A stretch of 64,000 nucleotides of DNA, taken from Euptelea pleiosperma. Taxonomy: Eukaryota > Streptophyta > Magnoliopsida > Ranunculales > Eupteleaceae. Under the pieces are notes generated by a model that did no database searches, had not been told where the DNA came from, and worked only from the letters and a program-made list of their open reading frames with translations. The stretch lies in NCBI GenBank assembly GCA_035048495.1, contig CM068544.1:8178138-8242137 (forward strand), given 5' to 3'. A program made the translations under genes and the position numbers. This document shows, one piece after another, positions 1 to 9,800 of this stretch; the stretch's first letter is position 1; every line of letters starts with the position of its first letter.

Positions 1-390
1 TTTTTTTTATTTTTTTATTTTCCTGATTGTGTACAAGTTTATCTTAGTCTTCGATTTAGAAGTTTTAGCAATTGTGCCTGAAATGAGAGTGATTTCTTTG
101 GTGATAAAATTCAATTGGATTGAGAGGTTGCTTTGGAATGAAAAAACATTGTTCGGACTTTTTGATATGATCCCGGGATGTTTATTTTGGAGATTAATTA
201 TATCTTATGTTTTTATGGATGTTATTGCCTTTAATTTGGATGGCTGATTCGAGCGTTTCCCGCTCTACCAGGTTGTAGTGCTAAATTTTGACAGTAATGA
301 TACAGGGGAGAACTATGGGTGTGTTGGTTGCACTAATAAAACTCCAGCAGACATTAAAGCTATTTTCTTGTTTTGTTTAAAGGGATTACA
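1..390. other. Intron or intergenic sequence, no gene seen
   Basis: AT-rich sequence with no recognisable coding or repeat signature. It probably belongs to an intron of the kinase-phosphatase gene, because the first exons of that gene are missing from the window and the first visible exon (6766) begins inside a codon. This placement is inference. Confidence 0.4.
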
Positions 391-786
391 TTTTTTTGAT
401 AGGTAACTGTGAATGTATTGAAAGAAGGGGAGAACCCCACTGTACATTGGAAGCAGAAAGGAATCCTTCAAAAACAAAACTGACTAAGTTAGTCAGTTGA
501 TAAAAAAGGATTTCACCCAATTGAAAACAAAATCCTCAAACCTAAACCCTCTGAATTCTTTGAGGGGATAAGACCAAAAATATAAAAGAGCCACAATAGC
601 TGTAGAATCTACTACTTTGTCTTCAAAGATGCAATTGTTACACCCTTCCACACAGCTCACCAGATAGCAAACAGGAGCATTCTCCAAATGATGCGACTCA
701 CTTTGCCTCTTTGGAAGGTGTTATGCAGATCAACCTTCAATATGCTCCTTCACACTCCTAGAACTAACCCATTCAATATTGAAGAC

Positions 787-1542
787 CTAGAGGAAATAGT
801 GCCAAATTGTTATGGATAACTGACAATGGAAGAGAATGTGGTCCACTGATTCTCCGTTGTTTTTACAAAGGTAACACATGTTTGGCATTATACTGTTCCA
901 CTGGATCATGTAGTCTGTAGTTAGGATTTTATCAAGCACATCGCACATCGCACCACACAGAAAAAGCCACCTTCGTTGGAATGAACTTGATTCCATACAC
1001 AAGAAGTTGGAAATGTAGAGGGCCCTTCAAAGGATAATGCCTTATAAAAGGACTTAACTGAGAAGCTACCATTGGATTCCCATTTCTATGGCTTGTCCGG
1101 ATTATTAGGCTTAATAGTTTCATCACCAATGATCACCAACATTCTAGCCAAGTTCACCATCTCCCACTCGTTAATGTTCCTTCGCAGCCCCAGATTCCAA
1201 GTTGAGGATCCATTTTGAGCTAAGGAAACATTCTTTGACTAGGGCTCCCTTACAATCATAGATAAATAAGAAGCCTTGGAATGCTATATGCCATGAGGAC
1301 TCAGTATACCAAATGTCCTCCCAAAATCTGAACCTTTCACCAGAGCCTATCCTGAAACGACCCCCTTTAGTGAATTCATCAAGCACCTTCATTACATCTC
1401 TCCAAACACTAACACCATAAGAATTAGTGACCGTGTTACTACTACATCCCAGACTCTTATATCCAAACTTGCCATCAATCACCTTCCTCCACAAATTATC
1501 AAGACTGTCCCTGAATCTCCAAAGCCACTTACCTAGAAGCAA
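787..1542 (-). pseudogene. LINE reverse transcriptase C-terminus (zf-RVT) fragments
   Basis: Two open pieces on the minus strand in different frames. 1171-1542 begins LLGKWLWRFRDS and includes GSGERFRFWEDIW, the block that precedes the zinc finger in plant LINE ORF2. 787-1002 holds CYLCKNNGESVDHILFHC, the zf-RVT zinc-binding motif. The frame shift between the pieces and the lack of an endonuclease domain mark it as non-functional. A 5' part of the same element, with the RT core, lies at 2261-2971. Confidence 0.8.
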
Positions 1543-1858
1543 GGTTTAAAATTTCGTTTAAGAGGAATGTCTCTTTTAAGTGTAAACCCGAGACAAACTC
1601 CGAAACGAAACGAAACATTCAAAAAATAACAAAACAACGAAATTTTTGAAACATTTCCAAAACATTCCGAAAATCATGAAATCATATTTTTTATCTATTT
1701 TTTTTATTGTATCGGATTGTATCATAATGTCTTGGTTTGTCTCGTCGAAACAAACCGAAACATTACGAAACGAAACATACGAAACATCGAATGCTTCGTT
1801 TCAGTTATCTTAAATTCCGAAATGTTTCATACGAAACATTCCGAAATTATAAGCCATG
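1540..1858. mobile_element. hAT-type MITE (319 bp) inserted in the LINE
   Basis: The 8-bp direct repeat CCTAGAAG flanks the element at 1532-1539 and 1859-1866. The ends form an imperfect 17-bp terminal inverted repeat: CAAGGTTTAAAATTTCG on the left and CATGGCTTATAATTTCG read inward from the right, 14 of 17 identical. Removing it rejoins LINE sequence (the CCACTTACC block, also seen in the LINE at about 8550). The interior is rich in CGAAAC/GAAACG repeats and has no ORF. An 8-bp duplication and such termini are known for hAT-family non-autonomous elements. Confidence 0.85.
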
Positions 1859-2260
1859 CCTAGAAGGATCTTATTGAAGACCATAAAATGCCTAAAACCA
1901 AGCTTTCCTCCCCTTCATTTAGGATAGCAAATCTTGTTCCACTCGGAGTAGATGGTATTTAGGAGCGTTATCCTTGCCATTCTAAAGAAAATTTTCAATA
2001 ATTTTTCCAACCTCTTCTCAATGCTAGCTAAAATAAAGAATAAAGATAGGAAATGGATTGGTAAACTTTACAGAGTGCTTTTGATGAGGGTGTTCTTACC
2101 TCCTTTAGATAAATACCCTTTCTTCCAAGAAACCAATCTCCTTCCATACCTCTCCAAAATAGGGTCCCAAATTGCCTTAGATATGAAACTGGAACCCAAA
2201 GGGGACCCAAATAAGGAGTATCTTCCCAACCTTTAATCCTAGATTAGCTGCTAGCTCATG

Positions 2261-2971
2261 CTAGTTGACTACGTCCCCCACACCAAAAACCTCTCTCTTG
2301 GAGAGATTGATACGACAACTAGAGATTGCCTCAAATTTGAGATGACATCTAAGGTATCTAAGATTCCTGTGACGTGCCTTAGAGAAAAAGATTGTATCGT
2401 CGGCAAATTGAAGGTGAGAGACAATAAGGACTCTTGATTTGGCACTAAAGCCTTCTAAGATGCCACCTTTCATAGCCCTGGATGCTAGCCTGCTGAGTGC
2501 TTCCACTACAACAATGAAGAAAAAGGGAGAAAGGGGATCCTCTTGTTTGATGTCCTTGTAGCTCCGAAATAAGCTTGCTGGACTACCATTGACCAAAATC
2601 AAGAATGAGGTCGTGTAAACGCAAAGATCCATCCAACTTCTCCACTTCTGGCCAAATCTCATCATCATAGTTCAGAAGTCCCAGTTGACGTTGTCATACG
2701 CCTTTTCCATATCTGCCTTGCAGAGAACAATGGGGGTGCTAGTATGGACTTTAGAGTCAATACATTCATTGGCTACGAGGACTCTATTTGAAATCTGCCT
2801 ACCTTTGATAAAGGTCTCATAGGAGAGTGAAATAACATCCATAGATTTTGTTTCCTCCAAAAAGGTGCATTCTGCGTGTTGTTGTGTGCAAGTTTTTTCT
2901 CCCTTGAAAAACTTGTCTGCGCTTATGTTGGTCAAAGGTACGTCAATTAGAGTTATTTTGCAGCCAAACAC
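2261..2971 (-). pseudogene. LINE reverse transcriptase core, broken
   Basis: Minus-strand RT palm and fingers of the LINE. 2672-2971 contains KGRQISNRVLVANECIDS and CKADMEKAYDNVNWDF (the motif with the first catalytic Asp). 2261-2668 contains the degraded primer-binding block EDPLSPFFFIVVVEALSRL and the catalytic FADDTIFF. A stop and frame change between 2668 and 2672 split the domain. A further in-frame scrap lies at 2028-2210. Confidence 0.8.
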
Positions 2972-3179
2972 GCTCTAAGGATTTGATTATATTGCACATC
3001 TTGTTATGGATAGCCTTTGCTTCCATTTTTGGAAGAAGGTGCTTTTGAAAATTACGTTAGTTTCAGTTCAAACAGACTACAAAATCCAATTGGTGCTACT
3101 TTCGAATGTGTGCTAATTGCAATTTGGGGATTCGATGCGTTTCTAGATCATCCTTGTTGTGCCTTGTAATTTTCGCCAT

Positions 3180-4195
3180 CCACAATTGAGGTTGGTTCTG
3201 GTCATAGAATTAGGTTTTGGGAGGATATTTGGTGTGGAGAATCTTCTTTTCAGGAAGTTTTACTAACTCTTTATAGTCTTACAGAATGAAAGTATTGGTC
3301 CATTCATGATTGTGCTTTCACGGAGGGGGAATCAACGGGTTGGGATTTTGGCTTTAGAAGAAATCTCAATGATTGGGAACTCGAACCTTTGACCAGTTTT
3401 CTTCTCCGCCTGCAAAATATATCTCTTCAGCCTTCAACACAAGACAAGTGGCTAGGCTATGGATCTGGACCAAGGGAGGTATCTTTTCAGTCTGCTCCGC
3501 TCCTTTTATGGAGCCTTGATAGGTTACATTGGCAATTCCTACCCTCTATCTTTGGTGTGGGAGATACACATCCAAACTAAGATTGCTTTTTTCGGTTGGT
3601 TGGCGACGAAGGAGAAAATTCTAACGGTGGATCATTTGAGATCCAGAGGGATCATCATCATTGATTACTGCTCAATGTGTAAACATAGTGGAGAATCAAT
3701 AAATCACCTGTTGTTACAATGCGATGTGGCGTGGGAGGTGTGGTCTTATTTTCTAGCGGAATTCGGGATAAAGTGGGTGATGTCGGGCACATTCTCGTCT
3801 CTTATTAGTAGCTGGCATGCATTTTCCTTTTCATCCAGAGGGCGTATTCTATGGTGGATACTACCTTTTGCAATTGCTTGGGGGCTTTGGAGAGAAAGAA
3901 ACCAAAGAATCTTTGAATGAAGAAGTGAGAATTTGGCATCGATTATTCTAAATATTAAGGGGATGATGTTTCTGTGGACCTTATGAGGAGTGTCGAGGGC
4001 TTTTTATTTTGTGGTCCATTGGGACATTTTATGCTCTAGGGATATGTAATCGGAGTAGGTTTTTGTCTTGTTCTGTTAACTATCCTCTTTGTTTTTCTTT
4101 GGCCTTTAAGTAGGTCATCTCGACCACTTTAGCTGGTTAGATTGTAATGGTTTGCTATTTGCCTTTTAATGAATTCTATACTTATAAAAAAAAGC
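3180..4195 (+). mobile_element. LINE 3' end, plus strand, heavily 5'-truncated
   Basis: On the plus strand, sequence from about 3190 encodes the GSGHRIRFWEDIW block and then an open stretch at 3459-3920 with TKIAFFGWLATKEKILT, the zinc finger CSMCKHSGESINHLLLQC and the terminal WGLWRERNQRIFE. This is the C-terminal zf-RVT region of a plant L1-type LINE. The 3' untranslated part runs to an A-rich tail (TATAAAAAAAA) near 4190. The element opposes the minus-strand LINE immediately upstream. The left boundary between 2980 and 3180 is unclear. Confidence 0.8.
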
Positions 4196-4199
4196 CTTT

Positions 4200-5275
4200 T
4201 TATAATATTTTTATAAATATTATAAAACTAATTTTGATGGACTTTCTAATAATTCCTTAAACTTCCTTATTCCTTTTTCTTTTGAATTCCAATTATTTTA
4301 TATTTCCTTTCTTTGTTCATTGCGAACGGCCCTCCTCTCTCTATTCTCTCATTTTTAATGTGTTTCATTTTAGCAAAAAATGTTTTTGAGACAGAAGAGT
4401 TGCTGAGTTCATATCTTCTTTTGGCTAGCTGGACTTGACTCACTAACGTTGAGTTATACGTTTATACACACGCACATGTTTCAATGTATAACTTAGCCAA
4501 CACTAGAATTAATACAACTTTGTACCGACTCAGTAAAGTTGCTGCCACCTTCAAATGAAGTTTATTATGTGTAAATAGAGAAAATAAAACAGGTGAACTC
4601 GGAGAAGGTGATCGATTCTCTTTATTGATAATAATCACTCTATAATATAAAGCAACATAGCTAGAAGCAATGTCAAAAAAGAATCCATGGCATCCGAGTC
4701 AAAAGATCTATGGACCAAACAGTTGAGGAGACCATAATGAGGGAAAGATGAAGAGGATAGGCTAAGAGAGAGAAACAAGATAGAACATTAGTGTAACACA
4801 TTGGCTATCGCCTCCCCCTCCTTTCCTTCGATCTTCTTATCTATTTATAGATAAGAATCGAAAGTTGGGAGGGCACAATCGTAAGAAATTTCGGATAATT
4901 GTCATCGTGCATTCGTATTGTGACATGTGGATCATAGGTGACGCCATCATATTTGAGTTGTCCCTTTGATCGAACACGCAACATATTACGGTTTCTTTTT
5001 GTTGCCTAAACATCAATCGATCAAGCGACTACCTTGTTCCCATGTGTTTCAATGGTTTTGCGAATAAGATTGCCTCTGATTGACCTCTCACACTATTGCT
5101 CCGCCAATCCTATGATTTATCTTTGACCCCCATACTAGTGCGCGACACTAGTTAGTGAGGCAAACATGGAATTCCTATTAGTGGGCACATGACCCTTAAG
5201 AGAGCAAGACTACTATCTTAGTGTCATATGCCAGTACCAAATGGGCACTTTGGGGGTGAAAGGCATCGGTATACG
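4200..5275. other. Intronic sequence, unclassified; possible old LTR fragment
   Basis: No coding similarity seen. Sequence from about 4590 to 5250 has the look of a decayed LTR or leader (TTTATTGATAATAATCACTC, then AGAGAGAGAAACAAG and a TATTTATAGATAAG block), but I found no paired copy, PBS or target duplication in the window. It adjoins the minisatellite that starts at about 5276. Confidence 0.25.
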
Positions 5276-5505
5276 GCATTGTTCAATGTGTGGTGCCGTT
5301 TGATAGATGAATTGCATTAGTCACCGTCTAACGTGCGGTTTCCGTCTGATAAATAAATTGCACGGGTCACCGTCTGACATGTGGTGGCCGTCTGATAGAT
5401 AAGTTGCACGGGTCATCGTCTAACGTGTGGTTGTCGTTTGATAAATTTGTTGCATGGGTCACCGTCTAACGTGCAGTTGCCGTCTGATAGATAAAGTGTT
5501 TGCGG
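5276..5505. repeat. 46-bp minisatellite, about five copies
   Basis: Four full units start at 5322, 5368, 5414 and 5460, each 46 bp and beginning CACCGTCTAACGTG or a close variant, and each containing CCGTCTGATA. A partial divergent unit precedes them. The units differ by several substitutions, so the array is not recent. Confidence 0.85.
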
Positions 5506-6765
5506 CACCCTCCAATGTGCCAATCCATTGCCGTGTGCTGTCATATGGCGTGGTCCATGTGGCATACATGTGGACTTAGACAATTTGCACTATCTACACT
5601 ATGGCATGCACTATCTACATTATGGCATTTATTTTTACCTCCATCATAGACTAAGAAGACTTGGCCGAGTCTCTCAGCTGAAATTTAAGATCCACACCTG
5701 CATTTGAGTCTGAGTTTGTGTAACACTAATGCTGGGTGATGCAACTCTTTGCCCATTATCTGGTTTAAGTCCTGATGATACTGTGATGATTGTTTGACCT
5801 TCATTTTTTTTGGATAAGTATTTTTGTTTGACCTTCATGTTCCATCTATATCTATATGATCTTCCATATAGGCGTAAGTAGCTGCTGGATTTTAATTATT
5901 GGAAAATCATAGTGCCACCAAGTTTGGGGCCATTCTAGGAAATTCTTTACTCTAGCTTTTATGTTTTCATAACTTTTCTTCCTTGTACCTTGTTATTATG
6001 TTTTATAAAGTTCTCTTCCGTTCTCATTGTACTCTTTTGTGTGTTGATTTGTTAAAATTTTCTTTTGGTAATCACAAAAGGGAAATACTTAGCTTTCTTT
6101 CTTGGCAATGTCTAGTAGGTGTAAATTTTCTGAAATCAATAAAAATGGTGAAAACAAAAGCTGTTCAGGTTTGATATCCCCTTTGGATACTTATCTTCAA
6201 AAGAAGATTACTATCTCCTTTGCATGATTAAGGGGAATCATTAATCATAGCTCAACTTCTAGTCTGTTATACCATGATAAGATTATATGAGAATATAGAT
6301 GTTCTCTTAACAGTTATAATACTTAAAATGACTAAGCACCCTTTGTACACAATTTGATAATGTATAAGGTATTAAACCAAATGAAAGACTTGACTTTCCT
6401 CATACAGAAATAAACTTTTGTTAGTAGAAATGAGGCAGCCTGAGTATCTAAAGTTTTTTCAACTACATCATTGTGTCTTGTATGTTTGTTCACCTGACTC
6501 CTACCAGTACCATCAGAGCAACATAAGTGGTCAAAAAAAAAATTTATTGGTTACATATTACAAAAATGTTTCCTTGTTTTCTCCCCTGATAACATCGCTT
6601 CATCCCTTCTATGCACTAATTGGTGCTACACTGCCTTGAGATGAATTGTCTGCTGTTGCACTTAATTTTGTGTTTCTCTTTTACTTCTTTGGCCTGCTCA
6701 AAGATGTGAAAAAGTTTCTCATTGAATAATCACATTACAATGTTTGCTTTTTGTTCATTTTCCAG
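5506..6765 (+). other. Intron sequence before the first visible exon
   Basis: AT-rich and T-rich sequence with no domain similarity. It ends in a polypyrimidine tract and the AG at 6764-6765 that precedes the kinase exon. I looked for the preceding kinase exon (lobe joining the ATP site to the catalytic loop) and did not find it. Confidence 0.5.
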
Positions 6766-6833
6766 CAAAAGCTCTACAATATCTACATAACCTCGGGATT
6801 GTACATAGGGATGTGAAACCAGCAAATATTCTT
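6766..6833 (+). CDS. Kinase-PP2C gene, exon with catalytic loop
   Basis: Exon between AG (6764-6765) and GT (6834-6835). It starts with two bases of a split codon and then reads [10 protein letters not shown] followed by [12 protein letters not shown], the kinase catalytic loop with HRD and the Asn of KPAN. It ends in phase 0. Reading straight through the splice donor gives an unrelated tail, which confirms the donor. Confidence 0.93.
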
Positions 6834-9800
6834 GTAAATATCTTCCATATGTTCCTAGACTCCTTTTCAGTTGGTATTTATTTCCCTCAGAGTAGTATTA
6901 TTTATTTACTCATTTCTTTTTGCAAATTTTATCACAATGATTGGGTTTCTAGCTTCTAATCTAATGTATTGATCTAGATGACATGTTTTTTTGCAGCTTG
7001 ACAGAAATCTTTGTCCACACCTTACCGATTTTGGTTTGGCAGAATACAAGAAAGATCTTAAACATATTTCTGTTGAAAATTGGAGATCATCGGGCAAACC
7101 AACTGGTGGTTTTCACAAAAAGAATATGGTTGGAACACTCATTTATATGGCACCTGAAATATTAAGGAAGGACATACACACCGAAAAATCAGATGTCTAC
7201 AGTTTTGGAATATCGATCAAGTAAGCATTTGGAACTAGAAATTACATTATGTTAATTCCTAACATTCTTGAAGCAAGGGTACAATGAGGTTTTATTTTAT
7301 TTGCACATATGATGTTGTTGAATTGCAAACTGTTAGGAATTTTCTTTTTAGAAACTAAACTTCATAGAGACCAACCTTTTGCAACACAAAATGTCTTTTT
7401 TTTTGATCGGTAAAAGAAGATATATTAAGGAGGGCTGAGGAAGCCCAAAAACCTGTACAACAGCAAAACAGAAGAAAAAGCAAAAGAAGCCCTCAGCCAC
7501 ACACGGCCAAGAGGGCCCAAAAAAGGGGATCGCATTAAGAGATCATTCGGTCCCATCGGAAGACCAAATCTGAACAATTTGAGCTCGGATATAGCAGATC
7601 CCCAGTAGTACAAAGTGGCTTTAATCTTCATCACGATCTCATCATTGGTGGCCTTTTCGTCTTCGAATATCCTACAATTTCTCTCCTTCCAAATTTCCCA
7701 GACAATCGCAAAAGGGGTAATTCTCCACAGAACTCGACCACTGGAAGAGAAGTCTCTGGAAGACCACCCGCAAAAGGTATCAAACACCGAGTCAGGGAAT
7801 ACCCAAGAGGCCCCAAAGAACTGAAGAAAGCTTTCCCAAATCTCTTTGGATACCCTATAATGTACTAGCATGTGGTTGGTGGTTTCCTCGGCACTGTAGC
7901 ACAAAATACATCTACTAGGGATCTGGATGCTGCGCTTCCTAAGCTTCTCCACGGAAAGAATCTTATCCAGCATGGCGCACCAACAGAAAAAGAGAACTTT
8001 GGATGGAACGGGTGTGCTCCAAAACCGCTTAGCTGGAAAGCTTCTAGAACCGGGCCCGTGAGCGTCGAGTAGAGAGATTTGACCGAGAATCTCCCTTTAG
8101 GATCGTGGTTCCACCACTTCGTATCTTCCTTGTCGTCAACAAGATCGATCCCTTCCAACCTATTCGTAAGAGATGCCACGGTGTCCACTTCCCAGTCGTT
8201 TATGCCCCTCCTGAGCCCCAGATCCCAAGAAAGCATCCCATTTTCCTTGAGAGCCATTTCACTTACCGTAACACCTTTACGGTTGGAAAGTGCATAGATG
8301 GAGGGGAAGGACTCTGCGAGGGATCGGTCCCCACACCAAATGTCTTCCTAGAATCTCACTAGAGACCCATTCCCCACTTTGAAGCTGCTGCCATTTCTGA
8401 TCTCGCTGCTCAACTTCGAAATACTCTTCCACATACCGACACCATAGGGTTGGGATGACATCGTGCATTCCCATCCGTTGTTCTCAGTGCCTTGCTTAGC
8501 CTCAATAACAATTCTCCACAAGCTATCCCTCTCATTCCCGAAGCGCCAAATCCACTTACCGAGTAATGCTTTGTTCATGGGCATAATTTGGCGGACCCCC
8601 AAACCACCATCTTCTTTAGATTTGCAAATCTGGCCCAATTCACTAGGTGAAATTTGTGCTTATCTTCTCTATTATCCCATAGGAAATTTCTGATAAGGCT
8701 TTCTATTCTCTTGGCCGTCCCTTTTGGAATGGAAAACAACGACAAGTAGTATATAGGCATGTTAGACAGGGTACTCTTGATCAGCGTAAGTCTGCCCTCT
8801 TTGGATAGAAGCCTTTTCCTTCCAAGACGCCAATCTGTTCTGGATCCGCTCAAGAACTGGATCCCAAATCTTTTTCGAGCGACTTTTAGCACCGAGGGGA
8901 AGACCGAGGTACATCGTGGGGAGCTTCCCCTTGTTACAAGTCATAAGCTCTGCTATCTCATCCAAACACTCCACCTCGCCAATCTCGAAAACATCACTTT
9001 TAGCGAGATTAATCCGTGGGCCTGATACCACTTCAAAGCAGCGCAATATCCCTCGTAAGACTTGGGCTTGACTGATGTCTGCCTCTAAAAAGAAGATGGT
9101 ATCATCTGCAAACTGCAAATGAGATATAACTGGGCTCTCCTCCCCAACTTTGAATCCAGAAATATAGCCCCTGTCAGCCGCTTTAGTAACCATCCGACTC
9201 AAACCTTCCACCACAATAAGGAACAAGTACGGAGATAGGGGATCCCCCTGTCGAAGCCCCCTGGAGTTTTTGAAAAAACCCGCAGGGGTACCATTGACTA
9301 AGATCGAGAATCGTGCTGTGGATATGCACATGCGAATTAATCTTCTCCATCTCACGCCGAACCCCATCCGCCTCATCATATAATCAAGGAAGGACCAGCT
9401 CACGTGGTCGTAAGCCTTCTCCAAGTCAACTTTGCAAATGATGCTCGGATTTCCTCCACGCTGTCTAGAGTCAATAACTTCATTGGCTATCAAGACACCA
9501 TCCAAAATTTGGCGGCCACTCACAAAAGCCCCTTGGAACGAAGAGATGATATGCCCGAGAACCCCTCTCAATCTAGAAGCCATGATTTTGCAACACAAAA
9601 TATCAAGACATGATCATACAATATACTTTAATACTGAAATCCTAAGGCCTTATCAAGGTCGGAACTTGATTGAGCACTTGAAAATTGATAGAGATCTGAA
9701 CTGAGTAACAGATGTAACTTGATTTGCTAACATACTTGATTGATTGCTTGAACATTTGGTGGCTTTGTGGATGTTAAGATTGCTAAGGTTTCTTTGTTAT

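Larger units (their letters stand above)
391..2975 (-). mobile_element. Degenerate L1-type LINE, 5'-truncated, minus strand
   Basis: Read on the minus strand, this carries the C-terminal half of a plant non-LTR retrotransposon polyprotein. At 2261-2971 there are reverse-transcriptase blocks (KADMEKAYDNVNWDF, a degraded GDPLSPFFF block, and the catalytic FADDTIFF). At 1171-1542 lies the linker between RT and zinc finger (GERFRFWEDIWY). At 787-1002 lies the CxxC...HxxxxC zinc finger of the zf-RVT type. The 3' end near 391 has the T-run followed by a GATAGGTAA-like motif that also ends the LINE at 7396. Several frameshifts and stops make it a fossil. A MITE (1540-1858) interrupts it. The family is clear; the 5' boundary is approximate. 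Confidence 0.85.
7396..9585 (-). mobile_element. 5'-truncated L1-type LINE with a 19-bp target-site duplication
   Basis: The minus-strand LINE is flanked by TTTTGCAACACAAAAT at 7377-7392 and 9586-9601; the duplication extends to 19 bp (7377-7395 and 9586-9604) with one mismatch. The 3' end is the T-run plus GATCGGTAA at 7396-7410. The coding part begins inside the RT domain at about 9598 and continues to the zinc finger and C-terminus at about 7425. Long duplications, 5' truncation and an A-tail are hallmarks of target-primed reverse transcription. At least four frame changes break the ORF. Confidence 0.93.

Noticed and set aside
5276..5505. CRISPR-like regular repeat
   Set aside because: The units are directly adjacent with no unique spacers, and the sequence is a plant intron.
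6744..6959. Kinase ORF read through its splice donor
   Set aside because: After IL the frame loses similarity, a GT donor is present at 6834, and the next exon at 6997 continues the kinase sequence exactly.
8079..9025. Plus-strand ORFs over the intron-2 LINE
   Set aside because: They are antisense to clear reverse-transcriptase coding sequence on the minus strand.
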